A DNA stretch of 64,000 nucleotides, taken from NCBI GenBank assembly GCA_937927945.1, contig CALEYW010000006.1, forward strand, positions 109,539-173,538. Reading direction: 5' to 3'. Below, one piece after another: positions 52,794 to 61,536 of this stretch; within the stretch, counting starts at the first letter, position 1, and every line of letters begins with the position of its first letter. The notes below the pieces were generated by a model that did no database searches, had not been told where the DNA came from, and saw only the letters and a program-made list of their open reading frames with translations. The stretch comes from an uncultured candidate division WPS-2 bacterium. GTDB lineage: Bacteria > Vulcanimicrobiota > Vulcanimicrobiia > Vulcanimicrobiales > Vulcanimicrobiaceae. Position numbers and translations under genes: made by a program.

Positions 52794-53261
52794 ATGCATA
52801 CAAGGTTCACGATCGATGTCGATGGCCGGCCTCACGAAATCCACGACCACTCGGTGACGGGGCACCGGATCAAGGAACTCGCCCACCGCCACGAGGGCTC
52901 AGTTCTTCGCCTTGACGGCGATGATCGTCATCACGTACGGGATGACGAAACCGTTCACGTGCATGACGGCGAGCGCTTCGTCATCGAACACGCACACCAC
53001 GAGAACCACGATGAAGACGGGCGGGGACAAAAGCACGCCATCGTCATCGAGGTTGATGGAAAGCGGTACGAGGCCCCCAAACGCGAGATGACCGGCTCTC
53101 AGATTAAAGCGCTCGCCCACAAGCCGCCGGCGAACTCTCTTTATCTCATCGAAACGCACGACGGCCGCCCCTTCCGCCGCGAAATCGTTGACACCGAGAC
53201 ATTGCGCCTCCATACCGGAGAGTGCTTCGCGACGCAGCCGCCCGTCGGGAAGACGAGCTGA
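52794..53261 (+). CDS. Double ubiquitin-like protein (multiubiquitin family)
   Basis: A 155-residue protein of two beta-grasp repeats. Repeat 1 (about residues 3-70) reads FTIDVDGRPHEIHDHSVTGH RIKELA, and repeat 2 (about 80-150) reads HAIVIEVDGKRYEAPKREMT GSQIKALA. The (V/M)TGxxIK-LA helix motif in each copy is the hallmark of bacterial multiubiquitin domains. An acidic, His-rich linker separates them. There is no terminal Gly-Gly, so a JAB-type peptidase might trim it, or conjugation uses another end. It is the first gene of a tightly overlapped operon with E2-, JAB- and E1-like genes. Confidence 0.88.
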   Translation: MHTRFTIDVDGRPHEIHDHSVTGHRIKELAHRHEGSVLRLDGDDRHHVRDDETVHVHDGERFVIEHAHHENHDEDGRGQKHAIVIEVDGKRYEAPKREMTGSQIKALAHKPPANSLYLIETHDGRPFRREIVDTETLRLHTGECFATQPPVGKTS

Positions 53262-53614
53262 TGCCGCTCGCCCCTGAGGATCAGCGTGCTCTCGAAACGC
53301 TCTTCGGGCCGGGCGTCCAAGAACAAACCGAACTCGGGCTGCGGCTCATTGTTCTTCCGACGGTTGCGCTACCGCCAGGATGCAACCCAAATATTTCTAT
53401 GGCCATCTACGTCGCCTCGACGTTCCAAAGCTACGATAGTCGGCTGTACTTCGAGGCGCCGATCACGCTCGCGTCCGGGATCTGCCCCCCGACGACGGCA
53501 GCGGTGTTATTGGGGCGCTCGCTCTACGCGGCGAGCATCCAGGGCGTATCGCCGAGCCTGCCGCCCCACCAGGCGATTCTCGCGCATCTCGAGCGCTACA
53601 AGGCTACCTCGTGA
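53261..53614 (+). CDS. E2/RWD-fold-like protein of the ubiquitin-like operon
   Basis: A 117-residue protein. LRLIVLPTVALPPGCNPNIS followed by MAIYVASTFQSYDSRLYFEA resembles the LPPG...P.F segment of prokaryotic E2-like domains, but no certain catalytic Cys can be named (Cys in PPGC or GICPPTT are candidates). Identification rests mainly on that segment and on operon position between ubiquitin-like and JAB genes. ATG 53261 overlaps the preceding TGA (TGATG), and its own TGA overlaps the next start. Confidence 0.55.
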   Translation: MPLAPEDQRALETLFGPGVQEQTELGLRLIVLPTVALPPGCNPNISMAIYVASTFQSYDSRLYFEAPITLASGICPPTTAAVLLGRSLYAASIQGVSPSLPPHQAILAHLERYKATS

Positions 53615-54186
53615 AGACCGTGCTGCGCGCAATACGGGACCGGCTGGCCGGCTTCTGGCCAGCAAGAGGCACCCAGCCGCAACCGACCGGCCCGGCCGAG
53701 ATACGGCTCCATCTCCCGCGGTGTCTGCGGGAGTCGTTGGCAGCGCAAACCGTTCCGCGCGTCGCCTGCCCCGAACCGCTAGCTCTGCTTCGCCTGCGGT
53801 ATGCGGGCGAAGAGCGTCGGGATGTCATCGTGGCGGTCGGCGTGTTGCCCTTCGCCGAGGAGGCGTACGTCGAAGGCGACGCCGGCGCCAACTTCGACAC
53901 GCGGTGGCTGATAGCGCGCGCGAACGACGAACTATTCACAAACTGCGGACTGATGTTGGTCCACAGTCACGGCGGTCGCGGGACGCCCGACTTCAGTTGG
54001 ACCGACCGCCGCACGAACCACGACGTCATGGCACCTCTCGCGATCGGCGTGGCCACCGCCCCCTATGGGGCAATGGTGCTCAGCACCGATGGTCAGTACG
54101 CCGTCGTGACGACCTCGGCGGGCCTGGCTCCGGCAACTGTAATAATTGTTCCAGACGCCACAACCCGCTTGGACCTGTCAGCATGA
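53611..54186 (+). CDS. JAB/JAMM-family metallopeptidase
   Basis: A 191-residue protein with the zinc motif HSHGGRGTPDFSWTD (HxH-x9-S-x2-D), the signature of JAMM isopeptidases, placed after LMLV. In ubiquitin-like operons this enzyme matures the modifier or removes it from targets. The upstream glutamate of the motif would be near EEAYVEGDAG. GTG 53611 overlaps the preceding TGA (GTGA), and the end overlaps the E1-like start (ATGA). Confidence 0.88.
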   Translation: MKTVLRAIRDRLAGFWPARGTQPQPTGPAEIRLHLPRCLRESLAAQTVPRVACPEPLALLRLRYAGEERRDVIVAVGVLPFAEEAYVEGDAGANFDTRWLIARANDELFTNCGLMLVHSHGGRGTPDFSWTDRRTNHDVMAPLAIGVATAPYGAMVLSTDGQYAVVTTSAGLAPATVIIVPDATTRLDLSA

Positions 54187-54986
54187 TAGATGCGAGCAGG
54201 ATGAGTTTTCTCGGCCCGGGCCTTGACCGACTCGCGGCCGCGACCATCAGCGTGGTCGGGGCCGGCGGCGGCGGATCCCACGTCGTGCAACAGCTCGCGC
54301 ATCTCGGGGTCGGAACGGTCGCCATCATCGATGCGGACGGTTTGGAAAGCTCGAACGTCAACCGGGTCGTCGCCACGCACTACCGCGATTTGGGGCGGCC
54401 TAAGGCTGAGATATTGGCAGCCAATCTTGCCGGGCTCGGCGCCACGCTCGTACCCGTGATTGCTCGCGCAACGAGCGCCGAGGGGCGACGGTGGATCGAG
54501 CGTAGCGATTTGGTCATCGGCGCCGTCGACGGAATGCGATCACGCGACGCGATCGAGCGACTGTGCCGCGCCGCAATCGTTCCATACCTCGATATCGGTC
54601 TGTCGATCGTTCTTGACGAAGCGGGCCACGTGGCGGGCATCGGCGGCCAGGTCTTCACGTCGTTACCCGGCGGACCGTGCATGCGGTGTGCCGAGATCAT
54701 CACCGACGAACGGCTCGCGGCGGATCGCGAGGAGTACGTCGCGGGCGCGCCTGAGCAGCAAGTGGTCTCGATGAACGGAATCCTCGCCTCACAAGCGGTT
54801 ACCGGCGCCATCGCGTTGCTCACCGATTTTGCGCCGGCGTTCCCGATGCCGCCCTGGCTTCAATACGATGGACTCCTCCACGAACTCAAGACGCCAAGCG
54901 TCCCTCTCTTGGGTCCTTGCCCTCATCACTCACTGGCACTGGCGGGATGGCTCGTACCGTTGCCGCCGAAGAGGGTCAAATCTTGA
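54183..54986 (+). CDS. E1-like ThiF-family adenylyltransferase
   Basis: A 267-residue enzyme. The nucleotide-binding motif is ISVVGAGGGGSHVVQQLAHL, followed by IIDADGLESSNVNRVV (the Asp and Arg that bind ATP). A zinc site is formed by PCMRC and GPCPHH. It should adenylate the C-terminus of the ubiquitin-like protein. No separate catalytic-Cys domain is obvious. The gene is the fourth of the overlapped set, and its TGA overlaps a TTG start of the next gene. Confidence 0.92.
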   Translation: MIDASRMSFLGPGLDRLAAATISVVGAGGGGSHVVQQLAHLGVGTVAIIDADGLESSNVNRVVATHYRDLGRPKAEILAANLAGLGATLVPVIARATSAEGRRWIERSDLVIGAVDGMRSRDAIERLCRAAIVPYLDIGLSIVLDEAGHVAGIGGQVFTSLPGGPCMRCAEIITDERLAADREEYVAGAPEQQVVSMNGILASQAVTGAIALLTDFAPAFPMPPWLQYDGLLHELKTPSVPLLGPCPHHSLALAGWLVPLPPKRVKS

Positions 54987-55558
54987 GCACGCTTCGGGAC
55001 GAGATCGAGGACGCAATCGATGAGGCGCGCAGCCTGTCGCTGCGTCCACTCTCCTTGGTCGTCGTCCGCCTGGCTCTTTCCCGCAACCGGAGATTCAGCG
55101 TCGCTGAACTGAACATGGTTCGCGATGAAGTGATGTTCGCCGTCGGCAAACAACTGGGAACTGGGGCTACAACGCCGACCGTTGCGAACCAACTCGGCCG
55201 GGTCGTCGAGAACAAGGTCCGAGACCTCCAGCGGGCAGCATCCGTCGAGCGCAAGCATTTCGAGCCCGGCGACAACACCAAGCTGCTTGAAGAGATTGTC
55301 GCACGCGACGAGGTTCACGGGGAGGTGGCCGATCGTGAAGCGTGTGAGCGCATCATGCTGGCACTCGAAGAACTCCGCCAGACTAACCGCCGATATTATG
55401 AAGCTATCCGCGCCCACATAGACGGATTGAGCGTTTCTCGGCACCTCACGCACCTCTTTGGAGAACCCGTCACGGAAGACACGTCGCGCAAGGTCCTGCA
55501 GCGTGCCCGCGAGCGCTTCTCCGGAATCCTGGCCGCGCGAGCGGAGGAAGCATCATGA
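54983..55558 (+). CDS. Sigma-factor-like protein of the ubiquitin-like operon
   Basis: A protein of about 191 residues. The last 60 residues (IMLALEELRQTNRRYYEAIR, GLSVSRHLTHLFGEPVTEDT, SRKVLQRARERFSGIL) look like the region 4 helix-turn-helix of sigma-70-type factors, and the N-terminal 60 residues could be a region 2-like helical bundle. Start: TTG 54983 overlaps the E1 stop (TTGA) and has GAGGG upstream; ATG 54947 is the alternative. It may transcribe the operon or a regulon. The assignment is tentative. Confidence 0.5.
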   Translation: MSTLRDEIEDAIDEARSLSLRPLSLVVVRLALSRNRRFSVAELNMVRDEVMFAVGKQLGTGATTPTVANQLGRVVENKVRDLQRAASVERKHFEPGDNTKLLEEIVARDEVHGEVADREACERIMLALEELRQTNRRYYEAIRAHIDGLSVSRHLTHLFGEPVTEDTSRKVLQRARERFSGILAARAEEAS

Positions 55559-55980
55559 ATCCGAGCGACGACATGCTGAAAATTGCGCTGGCGTTCGTCG
55601 AACAGCCAGATGAATCGCAGCGCGTGAAGATGGCCTTTGCGGCCATCAGCTGTGCCCCACTCAGCGCGCTTATCCACAAAATGCTCGATGATACGCCGGG
55701 AACAACGCTAAAGGGCGCACTCACGCGCATCGCCGATCTAAACCAGGGACGCATCACAGATCTTGATGCTCCGGACTTCTGCTCGTACATTATCCGCAAG
55801 ACGGGAATCACGGACCAGGTGCTCGATAGCTGTAAGCGCGCATTGAGAAGCTACCATATCGCACAGTCAATGGTGACGTCATCAACCGGACTGTTGATGG
55901 CTGCACGTACCGACGACGGCAGCGCACGTACCGCTATGCCACCAGAAGAAATACTGCGGGAACTGAAGCGACGGAAATAG
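55555..55980 (+). CDS. Unknown helical protein of the ubiquitin-like operon
   Basis: A 141-residue, mainly helical protein with no recognised motif (PSDDMLKIALAFVEQPDESQ, FCSYIIRKTGITDQVLDSCK). It overlaps both neighbours (ATGA at the start, TAGTG at the end), so it belongs to the same translational unit. It might be a specific partner of the ImmA-like protease or a target adaptor. No further inference is supported. Confidence 0.7.
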   Translation: MNPSDDMLKIALAFVEQPDESQRVKMAFAAISCAPLSALIHKMLDDTPGTTLKGALTRIADLNQGRITDLDAPDFCSYIIRKTGITDQVLDSCKRALRSYHIAQSMVTSSTGLLMAARTDDGSARTAMPPEEILRELKRRK

Positions 55981-56522
55981 TGATTCGCTACAAGAATGTT
56001 CGTGAGGCTGCGGAGTTGCTTCTCTACAAAGCGGGGAGCCCGCGACTTGGCAACGGTACCGCAATTGACGTCAAGCGTATCGTCGAAGAATTCTGCAAGT
56101 TTGATCTTGCTGAAATCGACGATCTAAATCTCGGCGGCCCGATTTTAGCGGCGTTCATTCCAACGTCAAACACCGTGATGGTTAAGCGCAATTGTTTCGA
56201 ACCCCGGAAACGCTTCTCGATGGCGCACGAACTTGGGCACGCTCAGCTCGAACATGGTTATGGTTTAGCCGATAGCCTGTTTCCGATCGAAACGCCGCTG
56301 TTCTTTCGCTGCGATGACTCTGATATCGAGGACGGTACCGGGAGTAAGCGGCGGCCCCTGGCCGAAACACTCGCCGACAAGTTTGCTACTTACGTCCTCA
56401 TGCCGGAGAACCTCGTACGCGAACTCTGGCGGCGTCACCAAGACGTGTCATCCTGCGCAGAAGCTCTAATCGTTTCGCGCCAGGCAATGACCTACCGACT
56501 CCAGGAACTCCGGCTGACTTAG
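55980..56522 (+). CDS. ImmA/IrrE-type zinc metallopeptidase
   Basis: A 180-residue protein with the motif RFSMAHELGHAQLEHGYG (HELGH, zinc-binding) and a downstream glutamate region (LAETLADKFATYVLMPENLV) typical of the ImmA/IrrE family. These proteases cleave repressors or antitoxin-like proteins. GTG 55980 overlaps the preceding TAG. It is the last gene of the operon and might cleave a regulator to switch it on. Confidence 0.87.
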   Translation: MIRYKNVREAAELLLYKAGSPRLGNGTAIDVKRIVEEFCKFDLAEIDDLNLGGPILAAFIPTSNTVMVKRNCFEPRKRFSMAHELGHAQLEHGYGLADSLFPIETPLFFRCDDSDIEDGTGSKRRPLAETLADKFATYVLMPENLVRELWRRHQDVSSCAEALIVSRQAMTYRLQELRLT

Positions 56523-56970
56523 GATCTTCAAGAGCGCAGCCTAAATAGCCGCGCGTGCGAAGCCTTCACCCCAAAGTCGACAAACGAATTGCCTGCGAAG
56601 TAAGCGACAACGGTACAGCCCCTCCAATTCACCGGCGTTCCCTTGACGGTAGGCGCGTCCTCGAATTGAACCCGACTTTCCCCGACGCATCCGAGTTTGC
56701 CAACGGTTGTTGCGCTCGTACGGGCTGCGCAAGAGTTCACTGATCCCGCACTCCCGAGCAAAACGGCGGCGTCGAGGTCTATCACAAAGCTTCACGCGGA
56801 GCGCGTCTGGCAGCATCGATTCGGAACACTCGAGGCAACGACCATCATCGCTGGCTGGCTTGATGTGCAAAAGCGAGGGACCCGTTTCGGGCCTTGGCTA
56901 CGTAACCCCGGGCGCGTGGCGCGATGGCAATGCCGCTCGAATAACGACCCCGGTGTCTAGAAACGGCGCG
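56523..56970. other. Gap between two defence modules
   Basis: About 450 bases. On the minus strand a frame at 56528-56785 gives an 85-residue, weakly protein-like sequence (RVQFEDAPTVKGTPVNWRGC, VVAYFAGNSFVDFGVKASHA) that could be a small gene. I cannot support it further. The frame leading into the McrB-like gene also stays open here without protein-like composition. Promoter elements of that gene must lie in this interval. Confidence 0.3.
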
Positions 56971-58944
56971 ATGAGTCCGGTGGCAGGCACGATGCCTGTG
57001 ACCTGGAAGAACTCGACCGTTGGTAGCCCACCAAGTTGGACGGCACGCTGGAACCGGGGGCAACTCTTGCCGTTAGATGCAAACGCACTAAATAAAGTTC
57101 TCGAACCTTACCCTTCTGCTGCATCGAGACGCGGCCTTGTCCAGATACAGCCCTTGTCGGCGTATTCGAGCGAGCTGAAGAACGTTCAGCAGACCGCGGA
57201 TCTACTTGACGTTATCGCGACTGGTCGTTGGGCGCGCGACCACAACAACGATCGTTACTACAACACGCTTCGAAATGTTGGTGCGGTTATAGGCAACCGA
57301 CAGCAGCCTGAACTCACAACCCTAGGCGCGGCTATCGTTGATCTGAGAAATGCCGGTGGACGTGACGCTCTTTCCGACGAGGAAAAACGCTCGATCGAAC
57401 GACTAATTGTTAACGCTGCGATCGATGCGTTGATAGCTGGCAATGCGGGAACCATAGGTCCGGTAGTCGCCGCGATCCGGAACGTCCAACAACTATATGA
57501 ATCGCTGAACACCGAAGACTACAACGCGATCGTTGCAGACGACGAACTTGCTTGGCTTATGCAGGCGGCAAATATAGAGGGGACCGAAATTCCGCGGTTC
57601 TTTCGCATACCTGACGCGGACAGGGCACACGTCCGCGATGAGCTCGGCAGGCTCTTTGCTAGGAACTTTGATCCCTCCGGTGAGCCCCCGAACTTTCGTG
57701 AATACGCCACTGCGGCCGGGCGTATTCAGCGAGACGTGCGAAGCCGGGTTCAGGACTTCTTAGCTGAATATGCGGCGGCGCGCATGGATCGCGGAGATGC
57801 CATGCCAACCGTAACGAAAGAGATGACATTGGCTCAGCGTGTAACGAGCATGACACGCTTTTCCATGCTCCGCGCCGAGCAGGCACCGGCTTTTGTTCGG
57901 CCGGCTCAACTCATCGTCTCGGGCTGCCCAGGCTCAGGGAAAAGCCACTGGATCAACGAGCAACTTCTCGCTGCCGGTGCGAGCGTTTATCGCGTGCAGT
58001 TCCATGAGGAACTCGGATATGCCGAGTTTGTCGGAAGCTACAAGCCGCGCGTGATATACGAACACTCGGCGACACCGCTCTTCGATGCCGCCGGTGATCC
58101 CGCTCCGTCACGTCGCCCGTTAATTGACTACGGTTTCGTCGCGGGACCTTTCGCGCTGGCGATCGCCGAGGCTTATGCGCAGCCTGATAAAGCCGTGGTC
58201 GTCGTGATCGAGGAGATCAATCGCGGGAACGCTGCGGCGGCGTTTGGTGAGCTTTTTCAGACGTTGGACCGCTCACCAGAAGGATACAGTAAGTATCCGA
58301 TCGCGCCACCAAACGATCTCAAGCTATACCTTGCGGCGGCGGGTGCGATGACGGACGAAGGGTTTCGCCTGCCGCCTAATCTTAGCATCTGGGCGAGTAT
58401 GAATGGTGCAGATCAGGGAGTGCAACCACTTGATACAGCCTTTCGACGCAGATGGTCGTACCGCTACATGGGCTTTATGCAAGCCTGCGAGTACGCGTCG
58501 GAGCAACGCCGAGTTCGATATGGCGGCGTCGATGTTGACTGGGATTCTCTTAGAGCGGCCATAAATCAGAAGTTACTCGCCCTGTCCATCCATGAAGATA
58601 AGCTTGTCGGCCCGTACTTTCTCTCAGTTGAGGAGCTACGCGATCCTCACGAAGTGCTGACGAAGCTTATGCTATATCTGTGGGAGGATGTGGTCCGTTT
58701 TGATCGCTCGGAACTTTTCCACGTCAATAGCTTCGCCGCTGTAGCGGCTGAGTGGTCTGACGGGTCGGGCGCGCCGCTGTTACTATCGGGGGTATTGGCC
58801 AGCGTTGCGGAGCCGAGGCAACCGCCGGACGGCACCGAACTGACCGTTGGCGTACCTCCAACAATGGGGGTAGCGGCGGCAGGAGAGCCTGAGGCGCAGC
58901 CGGCCGTGGACGCTCCTGTGGTAGTCGTTCCGAACACACCGTGA
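56971..58944 (+). CDS. McrB/LlaJI-like AAA GTPase-type restriction motor
   Basis: A protein of about 657 residues. The N-terminal 300 residues are helical and carry no known domain. The AAA core shows LIVSGCPGSGKSHWINEQLL (Walker A), AVVVVIEEINRGNAAAAFGE (Walker B, with the EEINR typical of McrB), and LSIWASMNGADQGVQPLDTA FRRRWSY (the MNxxD and sensor-like region of the McrB family). It would move DNA and work with the nuclease next door. The start is uncertain: ATG 56863, 56971 and 56992 are in frame without a strong ribosome site. The stop overlaps the start of the nuclease gene (GTGA). Confidence 0.85.
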   Translation: MSPVAGTMPVTWKNSTVGSPPSWTARWNRGQLLPLDANALNKVLEPYPSAASRRGLVQIQPLSAYSSELKNVQQTADLLDVIATGRWARDHNNDRYYNTLRNVGAVIGNRQQPELTTLGAAIVDLRNAGGRDALSDEEKRSIERLIVNAAIDALIAGNAGTIGPVVAAIRNVQQLYESLNTEDYNAIVADDELAWLMQAANIEGTEIPRFFRIPDADRAHVRDELGRLFARNFDPSGEPPNFREYATAAGRIQRDVRSRVQDFLAEYAAARMDRGDAMPTVTKEMTLAQRVTSMTRFSMLRAEQAPAFVRPAQLIVSGCPGSGKSHWINEQLLAAGASVYRVQFHEELGYAEFVGSYKPRVIYEHSATPLFDAAGDPAPSRRPLIDYGFVAGPFALAIAEAYAQPDKAVVVVIEEINRGNAAAAFGELFQTLDRSPEGYSKYPIAPPNDLKLYLAAAGAMTDEGFRLPPNLSIWASMNGADQGVQPLDTAFRRRWSYRYMGFMQACEYASEQRRVRYGGVDVDWDSLRAAINQKLLALSIHEDKLVGPYFLSVEELRDPHEVLTKLMLYLWEDVVRFDRSELFHVNSFAAVAAEWSDGSGAPLLLSGVLASVAEPRQPPDGTELTVGVPPTMGVAAAGEPEAQPAVDAPVVVVPNTP

Positions 58945-60197
58945 AACTCGCCGTCGAAGATCGGGCGTACGAAGCAGCTGGATTTTCGGAAATGTTCGGG
59001 CTCAATGGCGATAGCATCGAGTCGCTTGCGCGCCTCAAGATACTCGACGTCACTGATACGCGGACCTATTGGCGATTCGTTGGCTTCATCCGGACCACGG
59101 CCGATCTTATCGCAGTCGTGCCGAAGCCGATTGAGGCGGATTACAAGGGCGTCGCTCTAATGCGAAGCGCCCTGAACCGTTATTTCAATTCCGGCGCGAC
59201 TCGTGTACCCCAGCGGATTGCGGTGGAAGATCTATTCTGGCGCGATGATCGCGCGCTGCAGGAGCTTGACGGCGCCAGCACTTTGCTGCGTGCATTTCTC
59301 GACCATGGGCCATACCGAGCCCCGAGCACGCAAGTTGCACGACGCGGCGCTGTAGACTGGCGTCGAACTCTGCGAGGTACGCCGATCCACGCGGCAAATG
59401 GATCGATCTACCGCGAGCTATGGCGAAGCCGACACGGCCGCGATACCAACGATGTGACGAGGGTGCTCCTCGGCATGCTGACGTGGTTATTGGCGAAGTA
59501 TCCAATATTGAAGGAGCCACACGGCCTAGCCGATGCGATTGCGGAATGCGGAGCCTATAGCCACGATGAAATTGCACGCCGGCGGCAGCTTTTCGCGTCC
59601 TTGATTAGGGCCGAACGCGCAGTAACGTACCGGACCGATCAAATAGCCGTTCTGGAGGTTGCCCTCGCACTAATAAGTGATGATCGCTCGCTGCGAGGCC
59701 GAGAGGCATTTGCTCTATTCGGGACACGCGCATTCGAGTACATTTGGGAAGACGCATGCCGCGAAGCGATGGGCGGCGATGATGGAGGACTACGCTCAAC
59801 TCTGGCCATGCCAGAATGGAATTGGACTAACCATGCACCGACTACGGGTGAGGGGCAGCGCCCAGATGTCATACAGCAATTTGGCGAAACGGTGTTTGTC
59901 GTTGATGCGAAGTACTATTTCCCGGTTCCCCCTGTTATGACACCTTGGCAGGATATTGCGAAACAGCTGATTTACGCGCAAAGCCTTCCAATCGGAAGCG
60001 ATAACCGCCTTCGAAATGCTTTCGTGTTCCCGGCCGCGCGCGAACCCGTGGAAAAGCTGGGTGAGGTTTCGGTCGACAGCGCGAAAGAGCACGTCGGAAA
60101 GATTGAGCTGTGGTCACTTAACGCCTGGACGGCACTACTGCGTTATTCAAAGCGTTTAGGCGCCGACTCCGATTTCATCTCCCGCCTCCTTGACTAA
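58941..60197 (+). CDS. LlaJI/McrC-like restriction nuclease subunit
   Basis: A 418-residue protein. A beta-rich N-terminal region (ARLKILDVTDTRTYWRFVGF) precedes a helical region, and the C-terminal PD-(D/E)xK nuclease motif reads GQRPDVIQQFGETVFVVDAK YYF. This layout is that of LlaJI/McrC nucleases, which work with a McrB-type motor. GTG 58941 overlaps the motor gene stop, so the subunits are coupled. It ends convergent with, and overlapping by about 40 bases, a methyltransferase gene. Confidence 0.82.
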   Translation: MKLAVEDRAYEAAGFSEMFGLNGDSIESLARLKILDVTDTRTYWRFVGFIRTTADLIAVVPKPIEADYKGVALMRSALNRYFNSGATRVPQRIAVEDLFWRDDRALQELDGASTLLRAFLDHGPYRAPSTQVARRGAVDWRRTLRGTPIHAANGSIYRELWRSRHGRDTNDVTRVLLGMLTWLLAKYPILKEPHGLADAIAECGAYSHDEIARRRQLFASLIRAERAVTYRTDQIAVLEVALALISDDRSLRGREAFALFGTRAFEYIWEDACREAMGGDDGGLRSTLAMPEWNWTNHAPTTGEGQRPDVIQQFGETVFVVDAKYYFPVPPVMTPWQDIAKQLIYAQSLPIGSDNRLRNAFVFPAAREPVEKLGEVSVDSAKEHVGKIELWSLNAWTALLRYSKRLGADSDFISRLLD

Positions 60198-61535
60198 AGA
60201 GCGGCGCACGATTGGACAAAACGCTTCGGCTATCCCGAGATTTTCGTTCGTCGGGATTATTGCGGGGCTCTTCGCAGTAGGCAGCGTCGCGCGCTTTTGT
60301 CCGTAGAACAGATACTCATTGACGAGAGACTTCTGCTCTCCAACTCTGCTTTGAAAGTTTTTGCGGATCTCGAGAGCGCTAGTTACTTCATGCCTTGAGA
60401 AGAGTCGCCGATCCTCGAAGAGCTCGCGCAGCCGTAGAAAACCTTCGTTTCCTGGTGTCTCCACCTCCGCCCAGTGGTTCCAGTGATTTCGACCGCCGTA
60501 ATAGCTGAGAAACACGTGCCTCGCCGGTACCCGCTCTATCAACAGGCGGAGTGAGTCAATGAAACGATCCCGAAAAGAAAAGTCGCTGGTGTAGTCATCG
60601 TCCATGTTTTGGCCACGTACGTGGACGAGACCCTGAACATAACGCTTAATCGATGCGAGGTGTGGATATGCAGCGATAAAGTTGAGGAAGTGATAATACG
60701 CCGTATATTGACGAAAATTATATGGCGGATCGAGATATGATACGTCGTGAAGTGGATAGCTCCCTGATGATGTGATTGCGTCGGCGTTTATTATTGTCGC
60801 GGCTGAGTCGCGCCGTTCCGAAATCGGGACGCGGAGGGTGAACCGCTGCATGGCATTTGGCCAAAGTCGATCGCGATTGAAGTCATGGAAAGTACCACTT
60901 ACGTTTGCCGTGATTACGACCTCTTCGATTACGCTAGTCATTAGGAAGTCGAGCTCATCACGAGTCAATAAGCCGGCGCGCCACCAACGCCGGATCGAAG
61001 CCAGAACTCCGTCAATGAATAGCGCGTTCTCCCCAGAGAAGTAATTGCGTTTGCCTTGACGGCCGCGGAGACTTCGGAAGTGAGAGTGCTCGCCAAACCG
61101 CGTATAGTACTGGAAGATGAAGCCGGGCTTGAGGTTTGTCTCGCCTATAGCCTGAAGTATGGCTAAGGCTCTTGCACCTTGTTGCAGCCCGTGCCATATT
61201 TCGGCCAAACCTGCGGAGATGAACATAGGCTGGAGGCGTGCGGCGGCCGCGTCAAACGTGTCTTTGAGAGGTTTCGTATTGACTAGCCGACTCCGAAATG
61301 GGACGTCACGAAAGGCGAGCTCGTCTTGGCGGCCGATATACGTATTCGCAAGTGTATGGCTGAATCGGTTGACGTCCGCCACGGTGATGTCCCAGCCGCG
61401 CGCGCGAAAGTGGCGCGCGACATTCGTGGTACCCGTAAATGGATCCGATAGCGACCGCGCCCTCGGTGCGCGAGCCCGAATATATGACGACAGAATGGGA
61501 AGTAAGGAACTCTTGTTCCCAAGATATTTGTCCAT
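60156..61535 (-). CDS. DNA adenine methyltransferase (D12/alpha class)
   Basis: A 459-residue enzyme. The SAM motif I is SLSDPFTGTTNVARHFRARG and the catalytic motif IV is VSYLDPPYNFRQYTAYYHF. The target-recognition segment in between is large. The order (motif I before DPPY, plus MDKYLGNKSSLLPILSSYI at the start) is that of D12 class N6-adenine methyltransferases. It is the second gene of a minus-strand pair and probably protects host DNA from the neighbouring McrB/McrC-like nuclease. It starts one base after the stop of the upstream methyltransferase gene. Confidence 0.9.
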   Translation of the reverse strand: MDKYLGNKSSLLPILSSYIRARAPRARSLSDPFTGTTNVARHFRARGWDITVADVNRFSHTLANTYIGRQDELAFRDVPFRSRLVNTKPLKDTFDAAAARLQPMFISAGLAEIWHGLQQGARALAILQAIGETNLKPGFIFQYYTRFGEHSHFRSLRGRQGKRNYFSGENALFIDGVLASIRRWWRAGLLTRDELDFLMTSVIEEVVITANVSGTFHDFNRDRLWPNAMQRFTLRVPISERRDSAATIINADAITSSGSYPLHDVSYLDPPYNFRQYTAYYHFLNFIAAYPHLASIKRYVQGLVHVRGQNMDDDYTSDFSFRDRFIDSLRLLIERVPARHVFLSYYGGRNHWNHWAEVETPGNEGFLRLRELFEDRRLFSRHEVTSALEIRKNFQSRVGEQKSLVNEYLFYGQKRATLPTAKSPAIIPTNENLGIAEAFCPIVRRSLVKEAGDEIGVGA

Positions 61536-61536
61536 C

